A stretch of 33,010 bases of DNA from DATCJU01 sp036562635 (GTDB lineage Bacteria; Actinomycetota; Actinomycetes; Mycobacteriales; Pseudonocardiaceae). Location of the stretch: the NCBI GenBank assembly GCA_036562635.1, contig DATCJU010000148.1, forward strand, positions 1-33,010. Direction: 5' to 3'. The notes beneath the pieces are model-generated. The model saw only the letters and a program-made list of their open reading frames with translations, was not told where the DNA came from and did not search any database. The position numbers and the translations under genes were made by a program. Below are positions 22,191-29,902 of the stretch, piece after piece; the first letter of the stretch is position 1; each line of letters starts with the position of its first letter.

Positions 22191-23468
22191 GTGCGAGGAG
22201 CACTGGTGGCGGCGGCGCTGACGGCGCTGGCCCTGACCGCGTGCGCTCCGGTGCAGTCGACCCAGCAGGGTCCCGTCGGGGACGAGCGGACGGGCACGCT
22301 GCGGGTCTGGTTGTTCGACGAGGCGAACCGCGCCGCCAAGGAACGGGTCGTGAACGACGCGGTCGCCGAGTTCGAAGCCGCCCACCCCGGAGTCCGGGTG
22401 GAGGTCCAGTACATCCAGGTGGACGGCCGGGCCGAGCGGTTCCGGGGCGCCTTCAGCGACCCCAGGAGCGCCCCCGACGTCGCCGAGTTCGGCAACACCG
22501 ACCTGGCCGGCTACGTCGCCGCAGGCGGCTTCGCCGACCTCACCGCGGACCTGGCCGCCTGGCCCGAGGCCACGGATCTCACCCCGTCCGTCCTGGAGAC
22601 CGCGAAGGTGGACGGCAAGGTCTACGGCGTACCGTGGTTCGTCGGCGTACGGGCCCTCTACTACCGCACCGACGTCTTCGCCGAACTCGGGCTGCAACCC
22701 CCGCGCACCCTGACCGAGCTGGCCGACACCGCCCGTACGATCCGCGCCGCCCGGCCCGACCTCTACGGCATCTCGGTCGGCGGCAAGTACGTCTACGCGA
22801 TGCTCCCGTTCGTCTGGGCATCCGGTGGGGACGTGGCCCGACAGGACGGGGGCCGCTGGACGTCCGCCCTGGAGGAACCGGCCACCCGCGAGGGCATCCG
22901 ACGCTTCGCCGAGCTGATCCGGGACGACAACTGCCCGCCCGCCCAGTGCGCGCAGCTCACCGGCACCGACAGCGTGCAGCTCTTCGCCGCCGGCCGGTCG
23001 GCGATGACGATCGGCGGCAACTTCAACCGCAAGGCGGTGGAGGCCGGAGCGGTGGCCGGGAAGTTCGCCGTGGTCCCCCTGCCGGGCGACGAACCGGGCT
23101 CGGTGGCACCCGCCTTCGCCGGCGGCAACCTGCTGGGCGTGCTCCGCTCCACCGAGCGACGCACCCTGGCCGTGGAGTTCACCACGCTGCTGGCCGGCAA
23201 GGAGTACCAGCGGCGGATGTTCGAGGCGATGGGCAACCTGCCCACCTTCGCCGACGTCCAGCAGCAGGTGGCGGGCGAGTTCGAACGGCCCTTCGTCGAG
23301 ACCCTGGCGGCGGGAACCCGGTTCGTGCCGGTCACACCCGGTTGGTCCAAGGTGGACGCGCAGGCCGTGCTGCCCACGCTGGTCCAGCAGGTGGCCACCG
23401 GCGCCCAGAGCCTGGAGGAGGCCACCCGGATCGCGGCGGAGCAGATGAACGCCGCCTTCGCCGACTGA
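22191..23468 (+). CDS. Sugar ABC transporter substrate-binding lipoprotein, DasA-like
   Basis: A 425-residue lipoprotein of the family-1 solute-binding proteins (MalE/UgpB fold). The lipobox is 'LALTAC' (Cys18); the mature protein begins with 'GTLRVWLFDEANRAAKERVV' and contains 'PDVAEFGNTDLAGYVAAGGF', 'YGVPWFVGVRALYYRTD' and 'GRSAMTIGGNFN', with aromatic residues suited to sugar stacking. The GTG at 22191 has GGGAGG upstream and begins exactly at the signal peptide. First gene of a four-gene operon with two permeases and a GH20 hexosaminidase, under a DasR-type operator, so the ligand is probably chitobiose or chito-oligosaccharides (inference). The symbol dasA would need phylogeny. Confidence 0.92.
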   Translation: MRGALVAAALTALALTACAPVQSTQQGPVGDERTGTLRVWLFDEANRAAKERVVNDAVAEFEAAHPGVRVEVQYIQVDGRAERFRGAFSDPRSAPDVAEFGNTDLAGYVAAGGFADLTADLAAWPEATDLTPSVLETAKVDGKVYGVPWFVGVRALYYRTDVFAELGLQPPRTLTELADTARTIRAARPDLYGISVGGKYVYAMLPFVWASGGDVARQDGGRWTSALEEPATREGIRRFAELIRDDNCPPAQCAQLTGTDSVQLFAAGRSAMTIGGNFNRKAVEAGAVAGKFAVVPLPGDEPGSVAPAFAGGNLLGVLRSTERRTLAVEFTTLLAGKEYQRRMFEAMGNLPTFADVQQQVAGEFERPFVETLAAGTRFVPVTPGWSKVDAQAVLPTLVQQVATGAQSLEEATRIAAEQMNAAFAD

Positions 23469-23481
23469 CGCGGGTCCCACG

Positions 23482-24459
23482 ATGAGCCACCAGGTTCTCC
23501 CCCCACCGGTGTCGGCCGACCCGGCCGCGGCGGCACGGGCGGCACCCCCGTCTCGCCGTGGCCGGCGCGGACAGTGGCCGACGATCCTGGCCCACCTCAC
23601 CCCGGCGGCGGTGGTGCTGATCGGGTTGTTGGGCTACCCGCTCTACCAGCTCGTGGTCATCTCGCTCTACGACTACGGGCAGGAGCAGGCCACAGGTCAC
23701 GCCCCACTAGAGTTCCTCGGCCTGGGCAACTACACCCGGCTCCTGGACGATCCGCGGTTCTGGACGGTCCTCGGTCAGACCGTGGTGTTCGCCGCGGCGT
23801 GCGTGATCGGCACCCTGCTGGTCGGTTTCGCCCTGGCGGTGCTGGCCACCCGGGTACGCGCCCTGCCCCGAACCCTGCTGTTCCTCGCCGCACTGGGTGC
23901 GTGGGCGACGCCCGCGGTCGCTGGCTCGACCACCTGGCTGTTCCTGTTCGACGCCGACTTCGGCCTGGTGAACGAGGTCCTGGTGTGGCTGGGCCTGGAC
24001 GGCATGGCCGGCTACTCGTGGACCTACGACCGGTGGGTGGCCTTCGGGCTGGTCGCCGGCGAGGTGATCTGGTGTTCGTTCCCGTTCGTCATGATCACCC
24101 TCTACGCCGGGATCAGGGCGATCCCCGGCGAGATCCTGGAGGCGGCGGCACTCGACGGGGCCTCGACGTGGCGGACCACGCGCAGCGTGGTGCTGCCGAT
24201 GCTCCGTCCCCTGCTGGTCGTGGTGACGATCCAGTCGGTGATCTGGGACTTCAAGGTGTTCACCCAGGTGTGGGTGATCACCGACGGCGGCGGGGTCGCC
24301 GGCCGCAACCTGGTGCTCAACGTCTACGCCTACCAACAGGCCTTCGCCGGGAACGAGTTCGGTCTGGGATCGGCGATCGGTGTCGTGATGACCCTGCTGC
24401 TGCTCGGGTTCACCGTCGTCTACCTGCGTGCGATGCGCCGGTCCGGGGAGGAGTTGTGA
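23482..24459 (+). CDS. Sugar ABC transporter permease, DasB-like
   Basis: A 325-residue MalF-type permease with a proline/arginine-rich cytoplasmic N-tail (about 35 residues) and six or so helices starting at 'TPAAVVLIGLLGYPLYQLVV'. The EAA loop reads 'LEAAALDGASTWRTTRSVV' then 'LPMLRP'. It begins 13 bases after the binding-protein stop and its own stop overlaps the next gene by 4 bases. The ribosome site is weak, so it probably depends on coupling. It should form the chitobiose-import channel with the next protein. Confidence 0.94.
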   Translation: MSHQVLPPPVSADPAAAARAAPPSRRGRRGQWPTILAHLTPAAVVLIGLLGYPLYQLVVISLYDYGQEQATGHAPLEFLGLGNYTRLLDDPRFWTVLGQTVVFAAACVIGTLLVGFALAVLATRVRALPRTLLFLAALGAWATPAVAGSTTWLFLFDADFGLVNEVLVWLGLDGMAGYSWTYDRWVAFGLVAGEVIWCSFPFVMITLYAGIRAIPGEILEAAALDGASTWRTTRSVVLPMLRPLLVVVTIQSVIWDFKVFTQVWVITDGGGVAGRNLVLNVYAYQQAFAGNEFGLGSAIGVVMTLLLLGFTVVYLRAMRRSGEEL

Positions 24460-25310
24460 GCAGGGCGGTACGACACCCCAGGCGTCTGGTGGCCGAGGCG
24501 GTGACCGTGGTGATCGCCGGGATCGTGGCGTTCCCGCTCTACTGGATGCTGCTGTCGGCGCTCAAACCGGCCGGTGAGGTGCTGTCGACCGAGCCGCGAC
24601 CGTGGACGACGGCGCCCACGCTGGACAGCTTCCGGCGGGTGCTGACCGTGTCCGGGCTGGGCCGCTACTTCGTCAACAGCGTGGCCGTGGCCCTGGTGGT
24701 CGTCGTGCTGTCCCTGCTGCTCTCCTTCCTGGCGGCCGTCGCCCTGACCCGGTTCCGGTTCCGCGGACGGACGGTGCTGCTGGTGATGCTGCTGGTGGCG
24801 CAGATGGTGCCGGTCGAGGCCCTGACCATCCCGCTGTTCTTCCTGATGCGCTCGGTCGGCGACGTGGTCCCGGCGTTCGGGCTGAACCATCTCGGCTCGC
24901 TGATGCTGGTGCACCTGGCGTTCGGCCTGCCGTTCGCCATCTGGATGCTGCGCGGGTTCGTCGCGGCGGTGCCGACGGAGCTGGAGGAGGCCGCCACCCT
25001 GGACGGGGCCGGCCGCTTCCGCTTCACCTGGCAGGTGTTGTTCCCGCTGGTCGCCCCGGGCCTGGTGGCCACCAGCGTGCTGTCGTTCATCCACGCGTGG
25101 AACGACTTCCTGTTCGCCAGGACGTTCATCATCTCCGACCTGGACAACCAGACCCTCCCACTGGCGATCCTCGTCTTCTTCGAGGCCGAGGAACCGGACT
25201 GGGGCGCGATCATGGCCGGATCGGTGCTGATGACGGTCCCGGTGCTGGTGTTCTTCGTCCTGGTGCAGCGCAGGTTGGTCTCCGGCCTGGCCGGTGCGGT
25301 GAAGGGCTGA
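24456..25310 (+). CDS. Sugar ABC transporter permease, DasC-like
   Basis: A 284-residue MalG-type permease. The GTG at 24456 overlaps the preceding stop (GTGA) and has GGGGAGGA upstream; the longer upstream frame is an artefact. The EAA loop is 'LEEAATLDGAGRFRFTW' followed by 'FPLVAPG', and the end 'RRLVSGLAGAVKG' is typical. The GH20 gene follows after 4 bases. No ATPase gene is in the operon, as in streptomycete dasABC, where the shared ATPase MsiK energises several sugar importers. Confidence 0.94.
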   Translation: MSRAVRHPRRLVAEAVTVVIAGIVAFPLYWMLLSALKPAGEVLSTEPRPWTTAPTLDSFRRVLTVSGLGRYFVNSVAVALVVVVLSLLLSFLAAVALTRFRFRGRTVLLVMLLVAQMVPVEALTIPLFFLMRSVGDVVPAFGLNHLGSLMLVHLAFGLPFAIWMLRGFVAAVPTELEEAATLDGAGRFRFTWQVLFPLVAPGLVATSVLSFIHAWNDFLFARTFIISDLDNQTLPLAILVFFEAEEPDWGAIMAGSVLMTVPVLVFFVLVQRRLVSGLAGAVKG

Positions 25311-25314
25311 ACCG

Positions 25315-26895
25315 ATGTTCGACACGTTGCTCCCCCGTCCGGTGTCCGCCCAGCCGGCGCCCGGTTCGTTCCACCTGGACGTGACGACCTCGGTGCAGGC
25401 GGACCCGGCGGCCGAGTCGGCCGCGCGGTGGCTCCGACACACCCTCGGTGCGGCCACCGGACTGCCGCTGTCTCCCACCCCGGCCGATGGGGACATCCGG
25501 TTCGTCGTGGACCCGACCGTGCCCGGTCCCGAGGGGTACCGGCTGGAGATCACCCCCGACCGGGTCGTGGTGACCGCGTCCGACCCGGCGGGCGCGTTCT
25601 ACGCCGCCCAGACCCTGCGCCAGCTGTTGGGGGCTCCGGCGTTCCGGGCGTCCGTCGTGCACCGCGGCCCGTGGGTGCTGCCGTGCGGTCGGGTGCAGGA
25701 CCGCCCGCGGTTCGGCTGGCGCGGCTGCCTGCTCGACGTGGCACGGCACTTCATGCCCAAGGACGGTGTGCTGCGGTTCGTCGACCTGCTGGCCGCGCAC
25801 AAGCTCAACGTGCTGCACCTGCACCTGACCGACGACCAGGGCTGGCGGATGCAGATCCACCGGTATCCGCGACTGACCGAGATCGGGTCGTGGCGCGCCG
25901 GGTCACGGGTGGGGGCGCACCGGGAGCTCGTGCACGACGGCCGACCGCACGGCGGCTACTACACCCAGGACGACCTGCGGGAGATCGTGGCCTACGCGGC
26001 CGAGCGGCAGGTCACCGTGGTGCCGGAGATCGACGTGCCCGGGCACTGTCAGGCCGCGATCGCGGCGTACCCGGAGCTGGGCAACACCCCGGACGAGCGG
26101 CTCGAGGTGTGGCCGTTCTGGGGGGTGAACGAGAACGTGCTCAACGTCGCCGACGCGACGGTGACGTTCTTCTGCGACGTGTTCGACGAGGTCGTGGACG
26201 TCTTCCCCTCCCCGGTGGTGTGCGTGGGCGGGGACGAGGTGCCCACCACGCAGTGGGAACGCAGTCCGCTCGCCCGACAGCGGATGGCCGAGCTGGGGCT
26301 GTCGGACCCCGCCGGGTTGCACGGCTGGTTTGTCGGGCGGATGGCCGCGCACCTGGCCGACCGGGGCCGCCGGGTGCTGGGCTGGGACGAGATCGGGGAG
26401 GTCGGCGCGTTGCCCCCCGACGCCGTCGTGGCCTCCTGGCGTGGCGAGGAGGCCGGGGTGACGGCCGCTCTCGCCGGTCACGACGTGGTGATGTGCCCCG
26501 AGCAGCGGCTCTACCTGGACCATCGGCAGTCGGACCACCCGGACGAACCGGTCCCGGTCGGCTACCTGACCACGCTGCAGGACGTCTACCGCTACGAACC
26601 GGTACCGGCGGGGCTGCCCGCGGAGGCCGCCCGGCACGTCCTCGGGGCGCAGGCCCAGATCTGGACCGAGCACCTGGACTCGCCGCGTCGCGTGGACTAC
26701 GCCGCGTTCCCCCGGCTGGCCGCGTTCGCCGAGGTGGTGTGGAGCCCGGCCGAGGGCAAGGACCTCACCGGGTTCGAGCAGCGTCTGGCCCGGCACCACC
26801 TGTCCCGGCTCGACGCGCTGGGCGTGGAGTACCGACCGCTGGACGGGCCGCGCCCCTGGCAGACCAGGCCGGGAGTGCCGGGCCGGCCCCGCTGA
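25315..26895 (+). CDS. Cytoplasmic GH20 beta-N-acetylhexosaminidase (DasD-like)
   Basis: A 526-residue GH20 exo-hexosaminidase that would release GlcNAc from imported chitobiose. An N-terminal GH20b alpha/beta domain (about 1-125) precedes the TIM barrel: 'RGCLLDVARHFMPKDGVLRF', 'NVLHLHLTDDQGWRMQIHRY', 'VVPEIDVPGHCQAAIAAYPE', the catalytic Asp307-Glu308 pair in 'VCVGGDEVPTTQW' (substrate-assisted mechanism), and 'GAQAQIWTEHLDS' with 'YAAFPRLAAFAEVVW'. There is no signal peptide, so it acts in the cytoplasm on transported sugars. Start ATG is 4 bases after the permease stop, so translation is coupled. A 16-bp terminator follows at once. Confidence 0.96.
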   Translation: MFDTLLPRPVSAQPAPGSFHLDVTTSVQADPAAESAARWLRHTLGAATGLPLSPTPADGDIRFVVDPTVPGPEGYRLEITPDRVVVTASDPAGAFYAAQTLRQLLGAPAFRASVVHRGPWVLPCGRVQDRPRFGWRGCLLDVARHFMPKDGVLRFVDLLAAHKLNVLHLHLTDDQGWRMQIHRYPRLTEIGSWRAGSRVGAHRELVHDGRPHGGYYTQDDLREIVAYAAERQVTVVPEIDVPGHCQAAIAAYPELGNTPDERLEVWPFWGVNENVLNVADATVTFFCDVFDEVVDVFPSPVVCVGGDEVPTTQWERSPLARQRMAELGLSDPAGLHGWFVGRMAAHLADRGRRVLGWDEIGEVGALPPDAVVASWRGEEAGVTAALAGHDVVMCPEQRLYLDHRQSDHPDEPVPVGYLTTLQDVYRYEPVPAGLPAEAARHVLGAQAQIWTEHLDSPRRVDYAAFPRLAAFAEVVWSPAEGKDLTGFEQRLARHHLSRLDALGVEYRPLDGPRPWQTRPGVPGRPR

Positions 26896-26896
26896 C

Positions 26897-26933
26897 CGGG
26901 GTGCCGTGCGGTGCAGGACCGCACGGCACCCCG
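26897..26933. terminator. Hairpin terminator after the GH20 gene
   Basis: A perfect 16-bp stem (26897-26912 with 26918-26933, loop 5) starts 1 base after the stop; it separates the importer operon from the convergent SRPBCC remnant. Confidence 0.88.
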
Positions 26934-26956
26934 TCCGACGTCCCACCGTCGGCCGG

Positions 26957-27286
26957 TCACGGGAGGAGCAGGGCCTCGTACCGGTGCCGGTAGTTCTCCC
27001 AGCCGCGAGCCCTGGCCGCCTCCCCGGCCACGGGCGGGACCGGCACACCCCGCAGCACGGCCATGAGTGCGGCCAGACACAGGTGCCAGCCGGCGGCGTA
27101 GCCGGGGGAGGCACCGCGGTCGACGAAGACGTGGGTGAGCCGCAGCAGCGTCCCGGTGGCGGTGGGGGCGGCCCACACCGCTTCGGGCGGGTGGTGCAGC
27201 TCGCGTTCCATGGTGAGCACTCACCGCCCGCCGTCCTCGTCGAGTGGGGCGGCGACGGGGTGCTCGGACAGGCCGGGTGTGGTCAC
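26957..27286 (-). pseudogene. SRPBCC (AHSA1-like) pseudogene with nonsense codon and internal deletion
   Basis: The GTG at 27286 overlaps the ArsR stop (GTGA), the usual ArsR-SRPBCC coupling. The frame reads 21 residues, meets TGA at 27221-27223 (one change from CGA would restore Arg), then continues in the same frame as 'VLTMERELHHPPEAVWAA', the conserved SRPBCC start. It passes directly to 'GTLLRLTHVF' and 'SPGYAAGWHLCLAAL', the C-terminal part. The middle of the domain, roughly 80 residues of beta sheet in intact members, is missing. Both lesions make it non-functional; a short product from the GTG at 27220 (87 residues) could still be made but could not fold normally. Confidence 0.8.
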
Positions 27287-27624
27287 GGTTTCCCCTCCGG
27301 CTCTTCCGGGGCCTGCGGGTACCGCGCGTCCAGGTGACGTTCCAGGGCGTCGAGGTGTCGGTTCCACCGTTCCCGGTGGCGGAGCAGCCAGTCCTCGACG
27401 TCCGAGAGCGGCCGGCCGGTCAGGCCGTACACCCTTCTGGTGCCCTCCGAGCGAGCGGTGACGAGTCCGGCCTCACGCAACACGCGCAGGTGCTTGGAGA
27501 CGTTCGGCTGGGTGGTACCGAGCGCGCGCACCAGCTCGCCCACGTCGTGTTCCCGTTCCAGCAGCAGGTCCAGGATGCGTCGACGTGAGGCATCGGCGAT
27601 CAACGCGAAACCGTCCATCACCAT
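27283..27624 (-). CDS. ArsR-family winged-helix transcriptional regulator
   Basis: A 113-residue ArsR/SmtB-type regulator with the winged helix 'DASRRRILDLLLEREHDVGE', recognition helix 'GTTQPNVSKHLRVLREAGLV' and wing 'ARSEGTRRVYGL'. No metal-binding cysteines are seen, placing it with the SRPBCC-linked ArsR group rather than metal sensors. The ATG at 27624 has GGAG 9 bases upstream; GTG 27639 and ATG 27618 are alternatives. An AT-rich imperfect palindrome (TATAT/ATATA, 27626-27650) overlaps the start and is a likely autoregulatory operator. Its SRPBCC partner gene downstream is broken. Confidence 0.9.
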   Translation of the reverse strand: MVMDGFALIADASRRRILDLLLEREHDVGELVRALGTTQPNVSKHLRVLREAGLVTARSEGTRRVYGLTGRPLSDVEDWLLRHRERWNRHLDALERHLDARYPQAPEEPEGKP

Positions 27625-27625
27625 C

Positions 27626-27650
27626 GTATATAACTCCACAGGAATATATC
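27626..27650 (-). promoter_or_regulatory. AT-rich operator/promoter of the arsR gene
   Basis: TATAT (27627-27631) and ATATA (27644-27648) form a partial palindrome in otherwise GC-rich DNA, just upstream of the coding start. TATATT (27643-27648, minus strand) fits a -10 box. Long AT-rich palindromes over the promoter are typical for ArsR self-repression. Confidence 0.5.
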
Positions 27651-27746
27651 TGGCCAGTTATGCTCCCCTGCCGGCGCCACGATCACCGCAGCGGGAATCC
27701 ACTCCGCCACCCGGGGCGAAGGGCACGGCACCACCTCCGGAACGCG

Positions 27747-27782
27747 CCGTGCCCGCCCGGCGGCGGGGCCGGGCGGGCACGG
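27747..27782 (-). terminator. Hairpin terminator after the GH64 gene
   Basis: A perfect 15-bp stem (27747-27761 with 27768-27782, loop 6) lies 26 bases past the stop of the minus-strand glucanase gene. Confidence 0.85.
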
Positions 27783-27808
27783 ACGGCACGGGCCGGTTCC
27801 GACGAGGA

Positions 27809-29548
27809 TCAGGCGAAACCGAACCAGTTGAGGTTGGCGACAGGCTCACCGGACGAGCTCTCGACGGTCACGTAGAGCGTGTGGTCACCGGCCGGAGGAG
27901 TACCGGTGAGCGTGACCGTCCTGGTCACCCACGACTGCCAGCCGCCCGTCGACGAGACGTCGACCGTGGCGATCGGCGCCGCGGTGGGTGAGCCGAGCCG
28001 GAAGGAGAGGGTGCCCCCGGCCGAGGCGCCCGAGGCGAACCGGACGTCCAGCCGGGTCAGCCCGGCCGGGAAGCGCACCCCGTCCCACCGCAGGTACTCC
28101 CCGCCGTTCAGGTCGCCCACCAGGTCGCCCCGGTCGGTGTCCACGGCGTCGGCCAGGGACACGCTCCCCTGCCTGCCGGCGAAGGTCTCGGCCTCGATCC
28201 GACCGTCGGCCGAGGTGACCGGCACGTCGATGGTGAGCCGCAGGGCCGTCGGCGAGTCCTCGGGTCCCGAGTGCAGCGTGCCGTCGTGTCCGCCGATGTC
28301 GTCGTAGGAGAAGGCGTAGACCTCACCGCCCACGAAGTGCTGGTGCAGTACCCGTGCGTAGTCGTTCTGCTCGTCGCGGACCAGGTACAGGTTCGCCGCG
28401 TCCCAGCTGTCGTCCCCGATGTGGTCCACCCGCGTGGTGACCTCACCGGACGCGGTGGTCTCGCTCAGGACGTGCCGGTTGAGCGCCGCGCAGACCCGGG
28501 CCATCGCCGCGCCGGGCTGGTCGTTGTTGTTGCTCAGCAGACCACCACAGCCGAAGACGTCGAACGGTTGGGGCCTGGGGATGACGGCCCGCTGACCGAG
28601 TCGGCCGCTGACCGACTCCAGGACGAGCTGGCCACTGCCGTCGACCCGCCCCCGGAAGGTGGCCGGCGGCCAGATCTCGTGCGTCTCCGGGTGCTGCCAC
28701 TGCGGGACGTCGACGCTGAGGTCGTGGGTCTGGTAGTAGCGCCACACCTCGTCGAGGTAGCGCTCCATCCCGGCGAAGGACAGCGGCTGCCGGTCCGGCT
28801 GCTGGTTGCGCTCGATGGCCAGGGCGGGGGCCAGGGCACGCAGCCGCCTGCCGTCGGTGCCGTACTGCACCAGGTCGCTCCACGGCGAACCCAGGTTCGT
28901 CAGGTGGTTGAACACCGCGTCCCGTGAGGTGACCAGCCCGCCCTTGGTCCGGGTGCCCCTGGCGTCGGTGACGGCGATCTCCGACGAGGTGGCGAACATG
29001 TCCACGTTGGTCCGGTTGAACCAGATCCCGCCGTCGTTGTAGGTGAACTCCGCGAAGTCCCACTCCGTGTCGAGGTTCGGGTCGTCCTTGTTGGTGACGG
29101 AGGGGGTCACCAGGCCGGTCTCCCCGGAACCGGGGACGTAGGAGATCTGGAACGTCAGCGGTGTCCCGTGGGACCAGAAGATGCGGCCGGAGTACAGCCC
29201 CTTCGGGATCGGGACGGTGAGCTCCTGCCCGGCCGCGGGACCGGCGGTGCAGAAGTCGGCCGGAACCGGTTCCTTGGTGTCCGGCGGCCCCGAGGCGGGC
29301 AGTGGGACGAACGCCCACCCGGACCCACGGCTCAGGTATCCCCAGCGGGACTGGCCGCCGATGTCCTGCTTGCCGTTGACGCAGATGTAGATGTCCCGGT
29401 CGGTCCTGTTGCTGATCGTGAGGGGCAACGAGTCCGGTAACGCCGCGTTCGCGGTGCCGCCGGCGAGGGCGACGAGTGGTGCGGCCATCAGGGCCGACGT
29501 CGCCAGCACAGCCGCCCGCCGGACAGGTTTGTGCCGTGGCTGATCCAT
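27809..29548 (-). CDS. Secreted GH64 beta-1,3-glucanase with CBM6
   Basis: A 579-residue secreted endo-beta-1,3-glucanase. The Sec signal ends near 'GGTANA' (residue 35). The GH64 domain (about 37-430) starts with the thaumatin-like strand 'LPLTISNRTDRDIYICVNG' and contains Glu167 ('WDFAEFTYND') and Asp183 ('NRTNVDMFA'), 16 residues apart like the catalytic pair of the Streptomyces laminaripentaose-producing enzyme. The C-terminal part ('RIEAETFAGRQGSVSLAD', 'LNGGEYLRWDGV', 'ANLNWFGFA') is a CBM6-type beta-glucan-binding module. It would attack fungal-wall or storage beta-1,3-glucan. The ATG at 29548 follows AGGAG. A CebR-like box about 220 bases upstream suggests repression relieved by a glucan-derived sugar. 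Confidence 0.94.
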   Translation of the reverse strand: MDQPRHKPVRRAAVLATSALMAAPLVALAGGTANAALPDSLPLTISNRTDRDIYICVNGKQDIGGQSRWGYLSRGSGWAFVPLPASGPPDTKEPVPADFCTAGPAAGQELTVPIPKGLYSGRIFWSHGTPLTFQISYVPGSGETGLVTPSVTNKDDPNLDTEWDFAEFTYNDGGIWFNRTNVDMFATSSEIAVTDARGTRTKGGLVTSRDAVFNHLTNLGSPWSDLVQYGTDGRRLRALAPALAIERNQQPDRQPLSFAGMERYLDEVWRYYQTHDLSVDVPQWQHPETHEIWPPATFRGRVDGSGQLVLESVSGRLGQRAVIPRPQPFDVFGCGGLLSNNNDQPGAAMARVCAALNRHVLSETTASGEVTTRVDHIGDDSWDAANLYLVRDEQNDYARVLHQHFVGGEVYAFSYDDIGGHDGTLHSGPEDSPTALRLTIDVPVTSADGRIEAETFAGRQGSVSLADAVDTDRGDLVGDLNGGEYLRWDGVRFPAGLTRLDVRFASGASAGGTLSFRLGSPTAAPIATVDVSSTGGWQSWVTRTVTLTGTPPAGDHTLYVTVESSSGEPVANLNWFGFA

Positions 29549-29902
29549 GGACACGCTCCTTGCAGGGGTGAGGAGATCCGATGCGGGAGGGACGGGACCG
29601 AGCGGCCTCACCCTTCCCGAACGGGAACGGGCGCCGGTCGCGTTCACCAGGACGCCCGGCGGCAACCGGGGCCGCCGTCACCGGACGGGCACACCGGCCC
29701 GACCGGCGGGAACCCGGCAGCCTCCCGGTACAGCCGCCGCCCCGGAAGGCCGCCGAGCTCCGTGCGACTGAGAGCGCTCCCAGCCGCAGGACCATGGTGA
29801 CCACGGCAACAGGAACGGGTCAATGCCGCCGATCGGTGTGACCCTTTCGTCCCGCAGGGCTCGCCCGAACATCCCCGACCGACCAGCGGGTCCCGGTTCC
29901 GT
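29549..29902. other. Intergenic region upstream of the GH64 gene
   Basis: No gene is supported. It contains the CebR-like operator at 29769-29782. I found no clear -35/-10 pair and no convincing terminator for the FAD-oxidoreductase gene; only a loose GGGTCA/TGACCC repeat near 29817-29844. Confidence 0.5.
29769..29782. promoter_or_regulatory. CebR-type (LacI-family) operator
   Basis: TGAGAGCGCTCCCA matches 13 of 14 bases of the TGGGAGCGCTCCCA palindrome bound by CebR and related LacI-family regulators of cellulose/glucan genes in actinomycetes. It lies in the leader of a beta-1,3-glucanase gene, which fits. Confidence 0.78.
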
